From: Actinomycetota bacterium
GTDB taxonomy: Bacteria; Actinomycetota; Acidimicrobiia; Acidimicrobiales; Microtrichaceae
Assembly: GCA_016870275.1 (NCBI GenBank)
Contig: VGBZ01000009.1
Coordinates: 23,393-87,392, forward strand
Length of the DNA: 64,000 nucleotides
Direction of reading: 5' to 3'
Shown here: in pieces, positions 33,648-41,881 of the stretch
Numbering within the stretch: position 1 is the stretch's first letter
Layout of the letters: each line of letters opens with the position of its first letter
Position numbers and translations under genes: made by a program
Notes under the pieces: generated by a model
The model's input: only the letters and a program-made list of their open reading frames with translations
What the model was told of the DNA's origin: nothing
Databases searched by the model: none

Positions 33648-35192
33648 ATGCCCGTCATGGAGCAGCGGGGGGAGGCAGCCGGGGGGACACACTGGGCGCT
33701 GCAGGTGGTCGTCGCCGTGCTCGCTGGCCTGTGCGTCTGTTTCTCGCTCCCCCCGTGGGGTTGGTGGCCGCTCGCGTTCGTCGGGATCGCAACGTGGCTC
33801 TGGGTGCTGGACGACTGCTCGCCCGTCAGACGGTTCGCCCTGTCCTATCTGGTCGGCGTGGCCTGGTTCGCTCCGTCCCTCGTGTGGATGTGGCGACTCA
33901 CGGCTCCGGGCTACGTGGCTGCCGTCTTCGTCGGGTGGGCCGGCCTCGTCGGCCTGGTCGGAGTCGCCAGCTCGGGTGATCAGCGACGGTTCATCCTCGT
34001 TCCGGCGACTGTCGTCCTCCTGGAGTGGGGTCTGCTCCACGCTCCATTCGGTGGGGTCCCGTTGTCGGAGCTCGCAGCATCACAGGCGGCCGGACCGCTC
34101 CGACCGATCGCCACGATCGGTGGTCAGCTCCTCCTCGGAGGTGCCGTGGCCGCTCTCGGCGCTGCGCTCCTGCTCGCCGTTCGCGGACGTTGGCGAGCGT
34201 CGGGATCGATCCTGCTGGCGGTCGTGGCCGTGGCGTTGCTCGGTGCAGCGTGGCCGCTCGGTTCCAGCGACGGCACCGTCCGTGTGGCCGTCGTCCAGGG
34301 CGGCGGCCCGCAGGGCACCCGCTTCGCCGAGGGTGACACCGGTCCGGTGCTCACCCGACACCTCGCCGTGAGCGCCACCATCGAACCCGGATCAGCCGAC
34401 CTGGTGATCTGGCCCGAGAACGTCGTGAACGTGGAGGGAGCGTTCATCGACCACCCGTTCGCCACGAAGATGCGCCAGGAAGCGGCCCGCCTCGAGGCGC
34501 CGATCCTCGTCGGGGTGGTCGAGGGCCTCAGCACCACCGAGTTCGTCAACTACGTGGTGGTCATCAACCCCGACGGGACCATCACCGGCCGCTACGACAA
34601 GGAACGTCGGGTGCCCTTCGGTGAGTACGTTCCGCTGCGGAGCCTCTTCGGCCCGCTCGCCTCAGGGTTGCCGCCCCGGGACCAGGTCCCCGGAGTCGGA
34701 ACCGCCATGGTCCCAACGTCCGCCGGCAAGGTTGCGGTCGCCATCAGCTGGGAGGTCTTCTTCTCCCGCCGGGTTCGCGAGGGTGTCCGGGCGGGCGGAG
34801 AGTTCGTGGCCAACCCGACCAACGGTTCGAGCTACTGGCTGACCCAGATCCAGTCACAGCAGGTGGCCCAGTCCCGACTGCGTGCCACCGAGTCGGGACG
34901 CTGGCTGGTCCAGGCCGCACCGACCGGATTCTCCGCAGTGGTGGACCCCCGCGGTGAACTCGAGCAGCGATCGGACATCTCCACACCGGCTGTCCTCCGA
35001 GCCACGATCGAACGGCTGAACGGCACGACTCCGGCGCAGGCGACGGGTGACCTGATCCCCGTCACCCTGGCGGCCGGCGCCGTCGGCTCGCTGCTCACAG
35101 CGGAGTGGCTCCGGCGGCGTAGCGCCACGGAACGTGGCGACCGGATGACAGGTCGCACGTGGAGATGGGGCTCCCCACTTGACCGTCCGTGA
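33648..35192 (+). CDS. lnt: apolipoprotein N-acyltransferase-like protein
   Basis: This 514-residue protein has about six N-terminal TM helices and a nitrilase-like domain outside the membrane. The expected triad is Glu257 (WPENVV), Lys318 (YDKERR) and a Cys, but the third position is Ser367 in the segment reading ISWEVFF, where Lnt has ICYE. Spacings between the three match E. coli Lnt. FGEYVP and NPTNGSSYW are conserved. The ATG at 33648 is 7 bases after GGAG; the in-frame ATG at 33657 and the long upstream frame are less likely. If active, it would add a third acyl chain to lipoproteins. With Ser as nucleophile, activity is uncertain. Several lipoprotein genes lie divergently next to it. 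Confidence 0.87.
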   Translation: MPVMEQRGEAAGGTHWALQVVVAVLAGLCVCFSLPPWGWWPLAFVGIATWLWVLDDCSPVRRFALSYLVGVAWFAPSLVWMWRLTAPGYVAAVFVGWAGLVGLVGVASSGDQRRFILVPATVVLLEWGLLHAPFGGVPLSELAASQAAGPLRPIATIGGQLLLGGAVAALGAALLLAVRGRWRASGSILLAVVAVALLGAAWPLGSSDGTVRVAVVQGGGPQGTRFAEGDTGPVLTRHLAVSATIEPGSADLVIWPENVVNVEGAFIDHPFATKMRQEAARLEAPILVGVVEGLSTTEFVNYVVVINPDGTITGRYDKERRVPFGEYVPLRSLFGPLASGLPPRDQVPGVGTAMVPTSAGKVAVAISWEVFFSRRVREGVRAGGEFVANPTNGSSYWLTQIQSQQVAQSRLRATESGRWLVQAAPTGFSAVVDPRGELEQRSDISTPAVLRATIERLNGTTPAQATGDLIPVTLAAGAVGSLLTAEWLRRRSATERGDRMTGRTWRWGSPLDRP

Positions 35193-35216
35193 GCCCACCG
35201 GCGAGGCTTGAGAGTC

Positions 35217-36548
35217 ATGCCCGCCGGCCCCGAGGACCGAGGCACACCTCTGGGTGGTGCCCGTCGACCCCTGCCGGGGCCCGACGATCCGCTGCGCATC
35301 GCACTGCTCACTTATCGCGGAAAGCCACACGTGGGTGGACAGGGGGTGTACGTACGCCATCTGGCCAAGGCCCTCCACCGCAGCGGTCACCACGTCGAGG
35401 TGCTCTCAGGTCAGCCGTATCCACTCGTCGACGAGGGCATCCCGCTCATCGAGCTGCCGAGTCTCGACATCTACAACGACTACTTCCCCATGCGGATGCC
35501 CGGCATCTGGGAACTGCGGAACCGCTGGGACTGGCTCGAGGTCACGGCGTTCTCCTCCGGCACGTTCCCGGAGCCGCTGGCGTTCTCCATGCGTGCCTGG
35601 GATCACCTCCACCACCGGCTCGGCGACTTCGATCTGGTCCACGACAACCAGTGCATGGGCTACGGGCTCCTGCTCATGGAACGCGACGGCCTCCCGGTGC
35701 TGGGAACGATCCACCATCCGATCACCGTCGATCGACAGCTCGAGATGGAGCACGCCGAATCGCCCCGCCAACGGTGGTCCAAGGCCCGCTGGTACGCCTT
35801 CACCAAGATGCAGACCCGGGTCGCCCGGCGCCTCCGACGGGTGATCACCGTGTCGCAGTCCTCCTATGCCGACATCTGCCGGGATCACCTCGTCTCGCCG
35901 GACCGGCTGCACATCGTCCCGGTCGGCGTCGATCCCGATCTGTTCACACCCGACTCGTCGATTCGACGCGATCCGCACCAGATCATCTCGACGGCATCCT
36001 CCGACGTCGCCATGAAGGGTCAGCGATTCCTGCTCGAGGCGCTCGCCAAGCTCCGCACCGAGTTCCCCGAGTTGCGTCTGGTGATGGTCGGCCGCCTGAA
36101 GGAGGGATCCGCCGCTCAGCGGACCATCGAGACCCTCGGACTCGCAGATGCGGTCGAATTCGTCTCCGGAGTCTCCGACGAGCGGATCGTCGAGCTCTAC
36201 AACTCCTCGGCCGCGGCCATCGTGCCGTCGCTGTACGAGGGATTCTCGCTGCCAGCCATCGAGGCCATGAGTACCGGGTGCCCGCTGGTGGCCACCACCG
36301 GCGGCGCCATCCCCGAGGTCGCCGGCGCTGACGGTGGGACCTGCTTCGCCGTCGAGCCCGGCGACGCCGATGCCCTGGCCGCCGGCATCCGGCGGGTGCT
36401 CGCCGACCCGGTGGCAGCCGAGCGCATCGGGGCCGCCGGACGCAAGCGGGTGGTCAACCGCTGGAGTTGGGCCCACACCGCACGGCGCACCGAGGAGCAC
36501 TACCGGGCGCTCATCGACGAGGTCCGCTCCGAGCGGACGGCCGACTGA
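35217..36548 (+). CDS. glycosyltransferase family 4
   Basis: This 443-residue GT-B enzyme has an N-terminal domain beginning LRIALLTYRGKPHVGGQGVY, a Gly-rich acceptor loop. The C-terminal nucleotide-sugar domain shows the retaining GT4 motif PSLYEGFSLPAIEAMSTGCP (E-x7-E). The VPVGVDPDLF linker between domains is typical. It would move a sugar from a nucleotide donor onto a lipid or glycan at the inner membrane face. An in-frame TTG at 35208 is possible, but the ATG at 35217 with GAGG upstream is preferred. A methyltransferase and a toroid protein follow almost without gap, suggesting one pathway for a modified glycolipid or cell-wall sugar. Confidence 0.9.
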   Translation: MPAGPEDRGTPLGGARRPLPGPDDPLRIALLTYRGKPHVGGQGVYVRHLAKALHRSGHHVEVLSGQPYPLVDEGIPLIELPSLDIYNDYFPMRMPGIWELRNRWDWLEVTAFSSGTFPEPLAFSMRAWDHLHHRLGDFDLVHDNQCMGYGLLLMERDGLPVLGTIHHPITVDRQLEMEHAESPRQRWSKARWYAFTKMQTRVARRLRRVITVSQSSYADICRDHLVSPDRLHIVPVGVDPDLFTPDSSIRRDPHQIISTASSDVAMKGQRFLLEALAKLRTEFPELRLVMVGRLKEGSAAQRTIETLGLADAVEFVSGVSDERIVELYNSSAAAIVPSLYEGFSLPAIEAMSTGCPLVATTGGAIPEVAGADGGTCFAVEPGDADALAAGIRRVLADPVAAERIGAAGRKRVVNRWSWAHTARRTEEHYRALIDEVRSERTAD

Positions 36549-36566
36549 GCCGGCCGAGACAGGGAA

Positions 36567-37340
36567 ATGCTGACCGTCGACTACGACCGACTCGGGCTCC
36601 GACCCGGCGACCGGGTCCTCGATCTGGGCGCCGGAGCCGGTCGCCACTCGTTCGAGACGTTCCGCCGGGGCGCGAGCGTCGTCGCCTTCGACTACGGCTA
36701 CGACGAACTCCCACCGGTCCGTGACCTGTTCTGGGCCATTGAGGACGCCGGTGAGGCTCCGGCCGACGCCTGGGCGGCGTGCGCCAACGGAGACGCCGTC
36801 AACCTGCCGTTTCCGGACGCCACCTTCGACCACGTGATCTGCTCGGAGGTCTTCGAACACATTCCCGACGACGTGGGCGCCATGGCTGAACTGGCCCGGA
36901 TCCTGCGTCCCGGCGGGGTGCTGGCCGCCACCGTTCCGGCGTGGCTGCCGGAGAAGGTGTGCTGGGCGCTCTCGGCGGAGTACCACGCCCCGCTGGCAGC
37001 CGGCGGCCACGTCCGGATCTACACCGAGTCGCTGCTGCGTCACCGTCTGAGCGAAGCCGGGCTGGTTCCCGAGGGATCGCACCGAGCCCATGCGCTGCAC
37101 TCGCCGTACTGGTGGCTCCGATGCGTGTTCGGCCCGACGAACGACCAGAATCCGCTCGTGCAGGCGTACCACAAGCTGCTCGTCTGGGACATCGCCCGAG
37201 CACCGGCGCTCACCCGCACGACCGAACGCCTGCTCAACCCGGTGCTCGGCAAGAGTATTGTGGTGTACGCCCGCAAGCCGGGGCGCGCCGCCTTGCGAAC
37301 CGTCGAGTCCGCCAGAGCCGCAGAGGTGATCGGTGTCTGA
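36567..37340 (+). CDS. class I SAM-dependent methyltransferase
   Basis: This 257-residue protein contains the SAM motif I VLDLGAGAGRHSFE (residues 18-31), an acidic motif II region, and the motif-III-like DVGAMAELARILRPGGVLAAT. The CSEVFEHIPDD block matches ubiquinone/SmtA-type methyltransferases. The substrate is probably a sugar or lipid made by the flanking genes. It overlaps the next gene by eight bases. The long H/Y/W-rich C-terminal half (HALHSPYWWLRCVFGPTND) may be a substrate-binding lid. The assignment beyond methyltransferase is inference. Confidence 0.9.
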   Translation: MLTVDYDRLGLRPGDRVLDLGAGAGRHSFETFRRGASVVAFDYGYDELPPVRDLFWAIEDAGEAPADAWAACANGDAVNLPFPDATFDHVICSEVFEHIPDDVGAMAELARILRPGGVLAATVPAWLPEKVCWALSAEYHAPLAAGGHVRIYTESLLRHRLSEAGLVPEGSHRAHALHSPYWWLRCVFGPTNDQNPLVQAYHKLLVWDIARAPALTRTTERLLNPVLGKSIVVYARKPGRAALRTVESARAAEVIGV

Positions 37341-38409
37341 GCGGTTCCTCTCGGATGTTCCCGGCATCGTCACTGCGGGAGAACTGGTGGCGACCGTCGA
37401 CGCCGTGGCCGAGTGGCAGCTCGCCGACGGAATGATCCCGTGGTTCCCCGGCGGCCACGCCGATGTCTGGAACCACACCGAGGCACTCATGGCGCTGATG
37501 CTCGGGGGCCACCGACCAGAGGCCGAACTCGGCTTCGAGTGGCTGCTGTCCACCCAGCGGGACGACGGCGCCTGGCACCAGTACTACGTCGCCGACGGCA
37601 TCGAGCAGGACAAGCTCGACGCCAACTGCTGCGCCTACGTGGCGGCGGGCGCCTGGTTCCACTGGCTCCTGTACCAGGACCGCGGGTTCCTCGAGTCGCT
37701 GTGGCCCACCGTCGAGGCCGCCATCGATTTCGTACTCGACCTCCAGACCCCTCGGGGCGAGATCCTCTGGGCCCGGCACGCCGACGGTACGCCGTGGAGC
37801 TTCGCCCTGCTCACGGGTTCTTCATCGATCTGCCACAGCCTGAGGTGCGCCGTGGCACTCGCCGGCGTGCTCGGCCACGACCGGCCCGACTGGGAACTCT
37901 CTGCAGCGCAACTCGCCCGAGTCATCCACGACGAGCCCGAGGCGTTCGCTCCAAAGCACCGCTGGGCGATGGACTGGTACTACCCGGTGCTCGGTGGCGC
38001 TGTGGGCGGCGAGGAGGGTCGAGCCCGTCTGAGTGAACGTTTCGATGCCTTCGTGATGGAGAGCTGGGGTGTTCGCTGCGTCTCGGACCGCCCGTGGATC
38101 ACCGCCGCTGAGACCTGCGAGTGCGCCATGGCCCACCTCGCCGTCGGTGAACGAGACCGAGCAGTCGAGCTGTTCAGCTGGTCACAGCGCCTCCGGACCG
38201 CTGAAGACCGGTACTGGACTGGGATCGTGCTTCCTGACGAAGTCCACTTCCCCGGAGGCGAGCAGTCGACCTACACAGCATCGGCGATCATTCTGGCCGC
38301 CGATGCCATCTCCGGCGGCTCCCCAGCGAGCGGGATCTTCGCCGACCACAGCCACTTCCCTCCCCTGATCGACACACACGCCGAGACCGACGCAGTCGAA
38401 CCAACGTGA
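37333..38409 (+). CDS. alpha/alpha-toroid protein (prenyltransferase/terpene-cyclase-like annotation class)
   Basis: This 358-residue soluble protein is rich in Trp and His. It has repeated helical segments such as WLLSTQRDDGAWHQYYVADG and VLDLQTPRGEILWARHADG, resembling squalene-cyclase/prenyltransferase (QW-like) or six-hairpin glycosidase toroids. No DxDD cyclase motif is visible, so classical cyclisation is unlikely. The start is GTG, overlapping the methyltransferase gene by 8 bp. With the GT4 and methyltransferase genes it forms a tight cassette. The likely role is processing or binding of a glycan or isoprenoid intermediate, but I do not assign a reaction. Confidence 0.65.
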   Translation: MSERFLSDVPGIVTAGELVATVDAVAEWQLADGMIPWFPGGHADVWNHTEALMALMLGGHRPEAELGFEWLLSTQRDDGAWHQYYVADGIEQDKLDANCCAYVAAGAWFHWLLYQDRGFLESLWPTVEAAIDFVLDLQTPRGEILWARHADGTPWSFALLTGSSSICHSLRCAVALAGVLGHDRPDWELSAAQLARVIHDEPEAFAPKHRWAMDWYYPVLGGAVGGEEGRARLSERFDAFVMESWGVRCVSDRPWITAAETCECAMAHLAVGERDRAVELFSWSQRLRTAEDRYWTGIVLPDEVHFPGGEQSTYTASAIILAADAISGGSPASGIFADHSHFPPLIDTHAETDAVEPT

Positions 38410-38425
38410 GTCGTCGCGCCACACT

Positions 38426-38878
38426 GTGAGGGTGACGCTCTCAACAGGTCCCGCCACACGGTTGAGCGAATCCAGCCGCATCGCCGTGTTCGTGGTGGTC
38501 GCCTTCACGCTGGCCACGTTCGTGTTCGCTAGCTCGGCGGCTGGTGCGCAGGACTCGCCGACAACCGTCCCTCCGCTCCGTCCGCCCACCACTCTGGCTG
38601 CCGATGCTCCGGGCCTGCAAGGCTCCGACTGCGGACCGGGGAACATCGTGCGTCCCGCCTACTGCGGTGAGGAACCCGAGTCCAAGGATGACCCGGGAGG
38701 TTGGCTCCAGGTCAGCCTGTTCTTCGTCGTGTGCATCGTCGTGCTCGGCATGGGCGGCTTCATCTGGTGGCGGTCCCGGGTCATCCGGAGGGAACGTCGG
38801 GCTGCTGGACTCGACCCGGAGGACGTGGCTCGACGCCGTGGAGCAGGGCTGCGGCCGGGCGAGGCGCCGGAATCGTGA
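38426..38878 (+). CDS. small secreted/membrane protein of unknown function
   Basis: This 150-residue protein has an N-terminal signal sequence (about residues 19-41), a Pro/Thr-rich extracytoplasmic segment (SPTTVPPLRPPTTL) and two Cys in GSDCGPGN and AYCGEE. A single TM helix near residues 93-113 (SLFFVVCIVVLGMGGFIWW) and a basic cytoplasmic tail follow. I do not recognise the family. The GTG start follows the toroid gene by 16 bp. Its last four bases (GTGA) form the start of the broken deacetylase gene, so the two were made as a pair. Confidence 0.65.
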   Translation: MRVTLSTGPATRLSESSRIAVFVVVAFTLATFVFASSAAGAQDSPTTVPPLRPPTTLAADAPGLQGSDCGPGNIVRPAYCGEEPESKDDPGGWLQVSLFFVVCIVVLGMGGFIWWRSRVIRRERRAAGLDPEDVARRRGAGLRPGEAPES

Positions 38879-39710
38879 CGGACCCGGGTCGGCACCGCCT
38901 GCTGGGCCTGGCCGACGCTGGCGTCGTGGGTGCGGTCGCCGGGGAGACGGCGATGGGCGTGGCCGGAGCCGTCGGCGCCGACGACGGCGGCGACGCCGGG
39001 ATCGCGAGCCGACAGGCCACGTGAACCGAGGACCGGCCGCTCGGTGTGCGGAGCGTCTGGTGGAGCGTGCCGACCCGAAATCCCCGCTACTCGTTGACCT
39101 TCGACGACGGACCCGACCCGCTGTTCACCCCGAGGGTCCTGGACGCGCTCCGGGAGGCGGGGGCCCGGGCGACGTTCTTCATGATGGGGACCATGCTCGA
39201 GCGGCACCCCGATCTGGGCCGCCGGGTGGTCGACGAGGGCCACGAGGTCGGAAACCACACCTGGTCGCACGAGAACCTGGCGTTCCTTGACGAGGTGGAC
39301 ATCCGCTCCCAGCTGGAGCGGGCGCACGCGGCGAGCACCGACACTCTGGGTGTCACGCCGAGGTGGTTCCGTCCCCCCGGGGGGCCCTGCCGGGCGCAGC
39401 GCTGCGGATCGCCGCCGAGCTCGGCTACGACATTGCGATCTGGTCGGTGTCACGGACGCTGCCCGAGGTCGGCACACCGGCGCGGATCACCCAGGAGCTG
39501 ACCGGTCGGCTGGAACCCGGCGCGATCGTCGACCTGCACGACTCGATCGGCCGGGGCAACTTCATGCCGCCGTTCTCGGGCCTGCGCGACGAGCTGGCCG
39601 CCAAGCGGGAGGTCGAGGTCGTGGCGCTACCTGACGTGCTGTCGGCCGCGACCTCGGCGGGACTGGGATCGGTGACGCTCAGCGAGCTCGTGCGATCCCG
39701 CAACGACTGA
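38875..39710 (+). pseudogene. polysaccharide deacetylase (NodB-like), interrupted by an in-frame stop and a frameshift
   Basis: The catalytic domain has SLTFDDGPDP, GHEVGNHTWSH, RWFRPPGG and, in another frame, IVDLHDSIGRG. All are NodB motifs for removing N-acetyl groups from glycans such as peptidoglycan or GlcNAc polymers. Two lesions break it. An N-terminal anchor-like segment starting at GTG 38875 (coupled GTGA) is cut by TGA at 39022-39024 in the same frame as the catalytic domain. A one-base loss in the G6 run at 39379-39384 moves the rest (from ALPGAALRIAAELG) to the next frame. Adding one G restores RPPGGALPG. A shorter start at GTG 39046 would avoid the stop but not the frameshift. 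A sequencing error in the homopolymer is possible. Confidence 0.8.
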
Positions 39711-39721
39711 GCGGCGACGGG

Positions 39722-40369
39722 TCAGGCGACACGACGCAGCACGCGCAGCGATCCGGTGGCGGACTCCTCCCGGAACCGCCCGGAGTCCAGCGCCGGGCGG
39801 TAGATCTGCTCGTACGGCGCCCGGCCGCCGTCCGCCGGGTCGATGAACACGTCGTGGATGGCGAGGATCCCCCCGGGCGCCACGTGCGGCGTCCAGAGCC
39901 GGTAGTCCTCTGCGGCCGGTTCCTCACCGTGGCCCCCATCGATGAACACGAGCGCACACGGGGTGGTCCAGAACCCCGCAACGGTCGGCGAGTCACCTAC
40001 CACCGCCACCACCGTGCCTTCCAGGCCGGCATCGAAGATGGTGCGTCGAAAGATCGGCAACGTGTCCATCCGGCCGACGGCCGGGTCGACGAGATCGGGT
40101 TCGTGCCACTCCCAGCCCGGCTGATTCTCCTCTGAGCCCCGGTGGTGGTCGATGGCCACCAGCACCGTGCCGGAGGCCTGTGCCGCAGCACCCAGGTAGA
40201 TGCTGGACTTGCCGCAGTACGAGCCCACTTCGAGCAGCGGCGCCCGGGGAACCCGTTCGGCGGCCTGACACCCGGCATCGTGCAGGGCGAGACCCTCCTC
40301 GGGTGGCATGAACCCCCTGGCGGCCCGGGCGTTGGCCAGCAGCTCAGGGGGCATCGGTCGGCCGGTCAC
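39722..40369 (-). CDS. class I SAM-dependent methyltransferase (Methyltransf_24-like)
   Basis: This 215-residue protein carries motif I LLEVGSYCGKSSIYLG, the acidic VAIDHHRGSEENQ motif II and LVFIDGGHGEEP. It belongs to the group seen in sugar and natural-product pathways and in cephalosporin hydroxylase-like methyltransferases. The substrate is not evident. The start is probably GTG at 40369; an ATG five codons downstream is the alternative, and neither has a strong ribosome site. It is transcribed toward the deacetylase (11 bp between stops) and follows the GtrA-like gene by 26 bp. Confidence 0.82.
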   Translation of the reverse strand: MTGRPMPPELLANARAARGFMPPEEGLALHDAGCQAAERVPRAPLLEVGSYCGKSSIYLGAAAQASGTVLVAIDHHRGSEENQPGWEWHEPDLVDPAVGRMDTLPIFRRTIFDAGLEGTVVAVVGDSPTVAGFWTTPCALVFIDGGHGEEPAAEDYRLWTPHVAPGGILAIHDVFIDPADGGRAPYEQIYRPALDSGRFREESATGSLRVLRRVA

Positions 40370-40395
40370 GACGGAGTGCGGGATCAGTCCGGCGA

Positions 40396-40932
40396 TCAGA
40401 CCGGTAGATCACCGTGCATCATCTCGAGATCATCCTCGCCGGGTTCCTCACCGTGATGCGTGATCTTGAACAGCCATCGGTCGAGGATCAGATACCGGCC
40501 GAGCCACACGATCCCGAAGCCCGCCATCTGGGCGAAGAACACCGCCACCTTCTCGATCCAGCCGTCGCTCTTGATCATCGCGTCGACGACGAAGGTCAGG
40601 GCCGTTGCGAAGGTCACCCCGAACATGGCCGCTACCCAGAACACGAGAACCTGTGTTCGCAGGTTGTCCCGCAAGGAGTTCTTCCACACGAGGTGCTTGT
40701 TGGCGAAGAAGTTGGGGATGGTGAGGATTGCGGCGCTCGTTACGGACGCCGCCACCCAGTTGGTTTCCTCGAGCCCGTTCGCCGACGCCGTGGTGAACAC
40801 TGTCGCAGCGAGCAACTGGATGAGCACCTGCCCGAGGGGGACGAACACCAGTGAGACTGCGGCGTACCGCAGCTGCTTGCGGCCCGAGTCAGTCCGAGCG
40901 TGCTGGACCAAGGTTCCGGGGGCGATTCTCAT
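40396..40932 (-). CDS. GtrA-like membrane protein
   Basis: This 178-residue protein has four TM helices and the family's features: QLRYAAVSLVFVPLGQVL at the first helix, IPNFFANKHLVWKN between helices two and three, and the final helix with FGIVWLGRYLILDRWLF. GtrA proteins are thought to flip undecaprenyl-phosphate-linked sugars or help polyprenyl-sugar synthases. The ATG at 40932 is preferred over the open frame to 40965. It fits an envelope-glycan context beside two methyltransferases and the GT4 cassette. The gene faces tesB divergently across 67 bp. Confidence 0.84.
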   Translation of the reverse strand: MRIAPGTLVQHARTDSGRKQLRYAAVSLVFVPLGQVLIQLLAATVFTTASANGLEETNWVAASVTSAAILTIPNFFANKHLVWKNSLRDNLRTQVLVFWVAAMFGVTFATALTFVVDAMIKSDGWIEKVAVFFAQMAGFGIVWLGRYLILDRWLFKITHHGEEPGEDDLEMMHGDLPV

Positions 40933-40999
40933 CCCATCACCGTATCGGAGGGACCCATGCCGCACCCATCGTGCGCCGGAATGGGGGTAGAACGACGGT

Positions 41000-41881
41000 G
41001 TGGATCAAGCAGCCGTCGACGGGATGGTGGAACTGCTGGACCTCGAGCCCATCGAGGTCAACATCTTCCGGGGAGTCTCTCCGGATGACCACCGTCAGCG
41101 GGTGTTCGGCGGGCAGGTCGCCGGCCAAGCGCTCGTGGCCGCTGCCCGAACGATCGATCCCACCGAGGACGGTCACCTTGCTCCACACGCCCGCTCCGTC
41201 CACTCGCTGCACGCCTACTTCCTGCGAGCCGGTGATCCGGAGATCCCGATCATCTACGAGGTCGAACGTGTTCGAGACGGGCGGTCGTTCAGTACGAGGT
41301 GGGTCAAGGCCGTGCAGCACGGTCGCACGATCTTCACGCTGTCGGCCAGCTTCTGTGAGCCGGAATCCGGGATGGAGCACCAGGTCGAGCTAAAGCCCTC
41401 GATCCCGGACCCTGAGACACTTCCTGACTTCGCCGAACGGATGGAACATCACCGGGCGGCGGTCGGCAACTTCGTCGACCAACCCCGCCCGATCGACATC
41501 CGTTACTGCGAGGTCAGCCCGTTCGATCGGTTCGAGAAGCTCCCGCCGATCCAGAACGTCTGGCTCAGGGCCAACGGGAAGCTGCCCGACGATCCGGTGC
41601 TCCAGATGTGTGTCCTGACCTATGCATCGGACCTGACCCTGCTCGACACGTCACTGCTCGCCCACGGACGGAACCTCGCCACGGGCGACGTGTTCATGGC
41701 GTCACTCGACCATGCGATGTGGTTCCACCATCCCTTCCGAGCCGATGAGTGGCTCCTGTTGGCCCAGGATTCGCCGGTGACATCAGGCGGGCGGGGTCTC
41801 GGTCGGGGACTCGTCTACGACCAGTCGGGGCGACTCGTGGCGTCTGCGGTCCAAGAGGGTCTCGTCAGGGACTTCCGGTGA
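41000..41881 (+). CDS. tesB: acyl-CoA thioesterase II (TesB)
   Basis: This 293-residue enzyme of the double hot-dog fold hydrolyses acyl-CoA to fatty acid and CoA. Characteristic segments are RVFGGQVAGQALVAA (catalytic Gly/Asp region), SVHSLHAYFLRAGDPE, and FMASLDHAMWFHHPFRADEW near the C-terminus with the catalytic Asp in SLDHAMWF. The length fits TesB. It starts with GTG, with GGGGG upstream. The stop overlaps the next gene (GTGA), an unusual partner for a thioesterase. Confidence 0.94.
   Translation: MDQAAVDGMVELLDLEPIEVNIFRGVSPDDHRQRVFGGQVAGQALVAAARTIDPTEDGHLAPHARSVHSLHAYFLRAGDPEIPIIYEVERVRDGRSFSTRWVKAVQHGRTIFTLSASFCEPESGMEHQVELKPSIPDPETLPDFAERMEHHRAAVGNFVDQPRPIDIRYCEVSPFDRFEKLPPIQNVWLRANGKLPDDPVLQMCVLTYASDLTLLDTSLLAHGRNLATGDVFMASLDHAMWFHHPFRADEWLLLAQDSPVTSGGRGLGRGLVYDQSGRLVASAVQEGLVRDFR

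Noticed and set aside
35406..37553. 715-residue open frame on the minus strand under the GT4 and methyltransferase genes
   Set aside because: No signal, motif or usual amino acid balance; entirely antisense to well supported genes.
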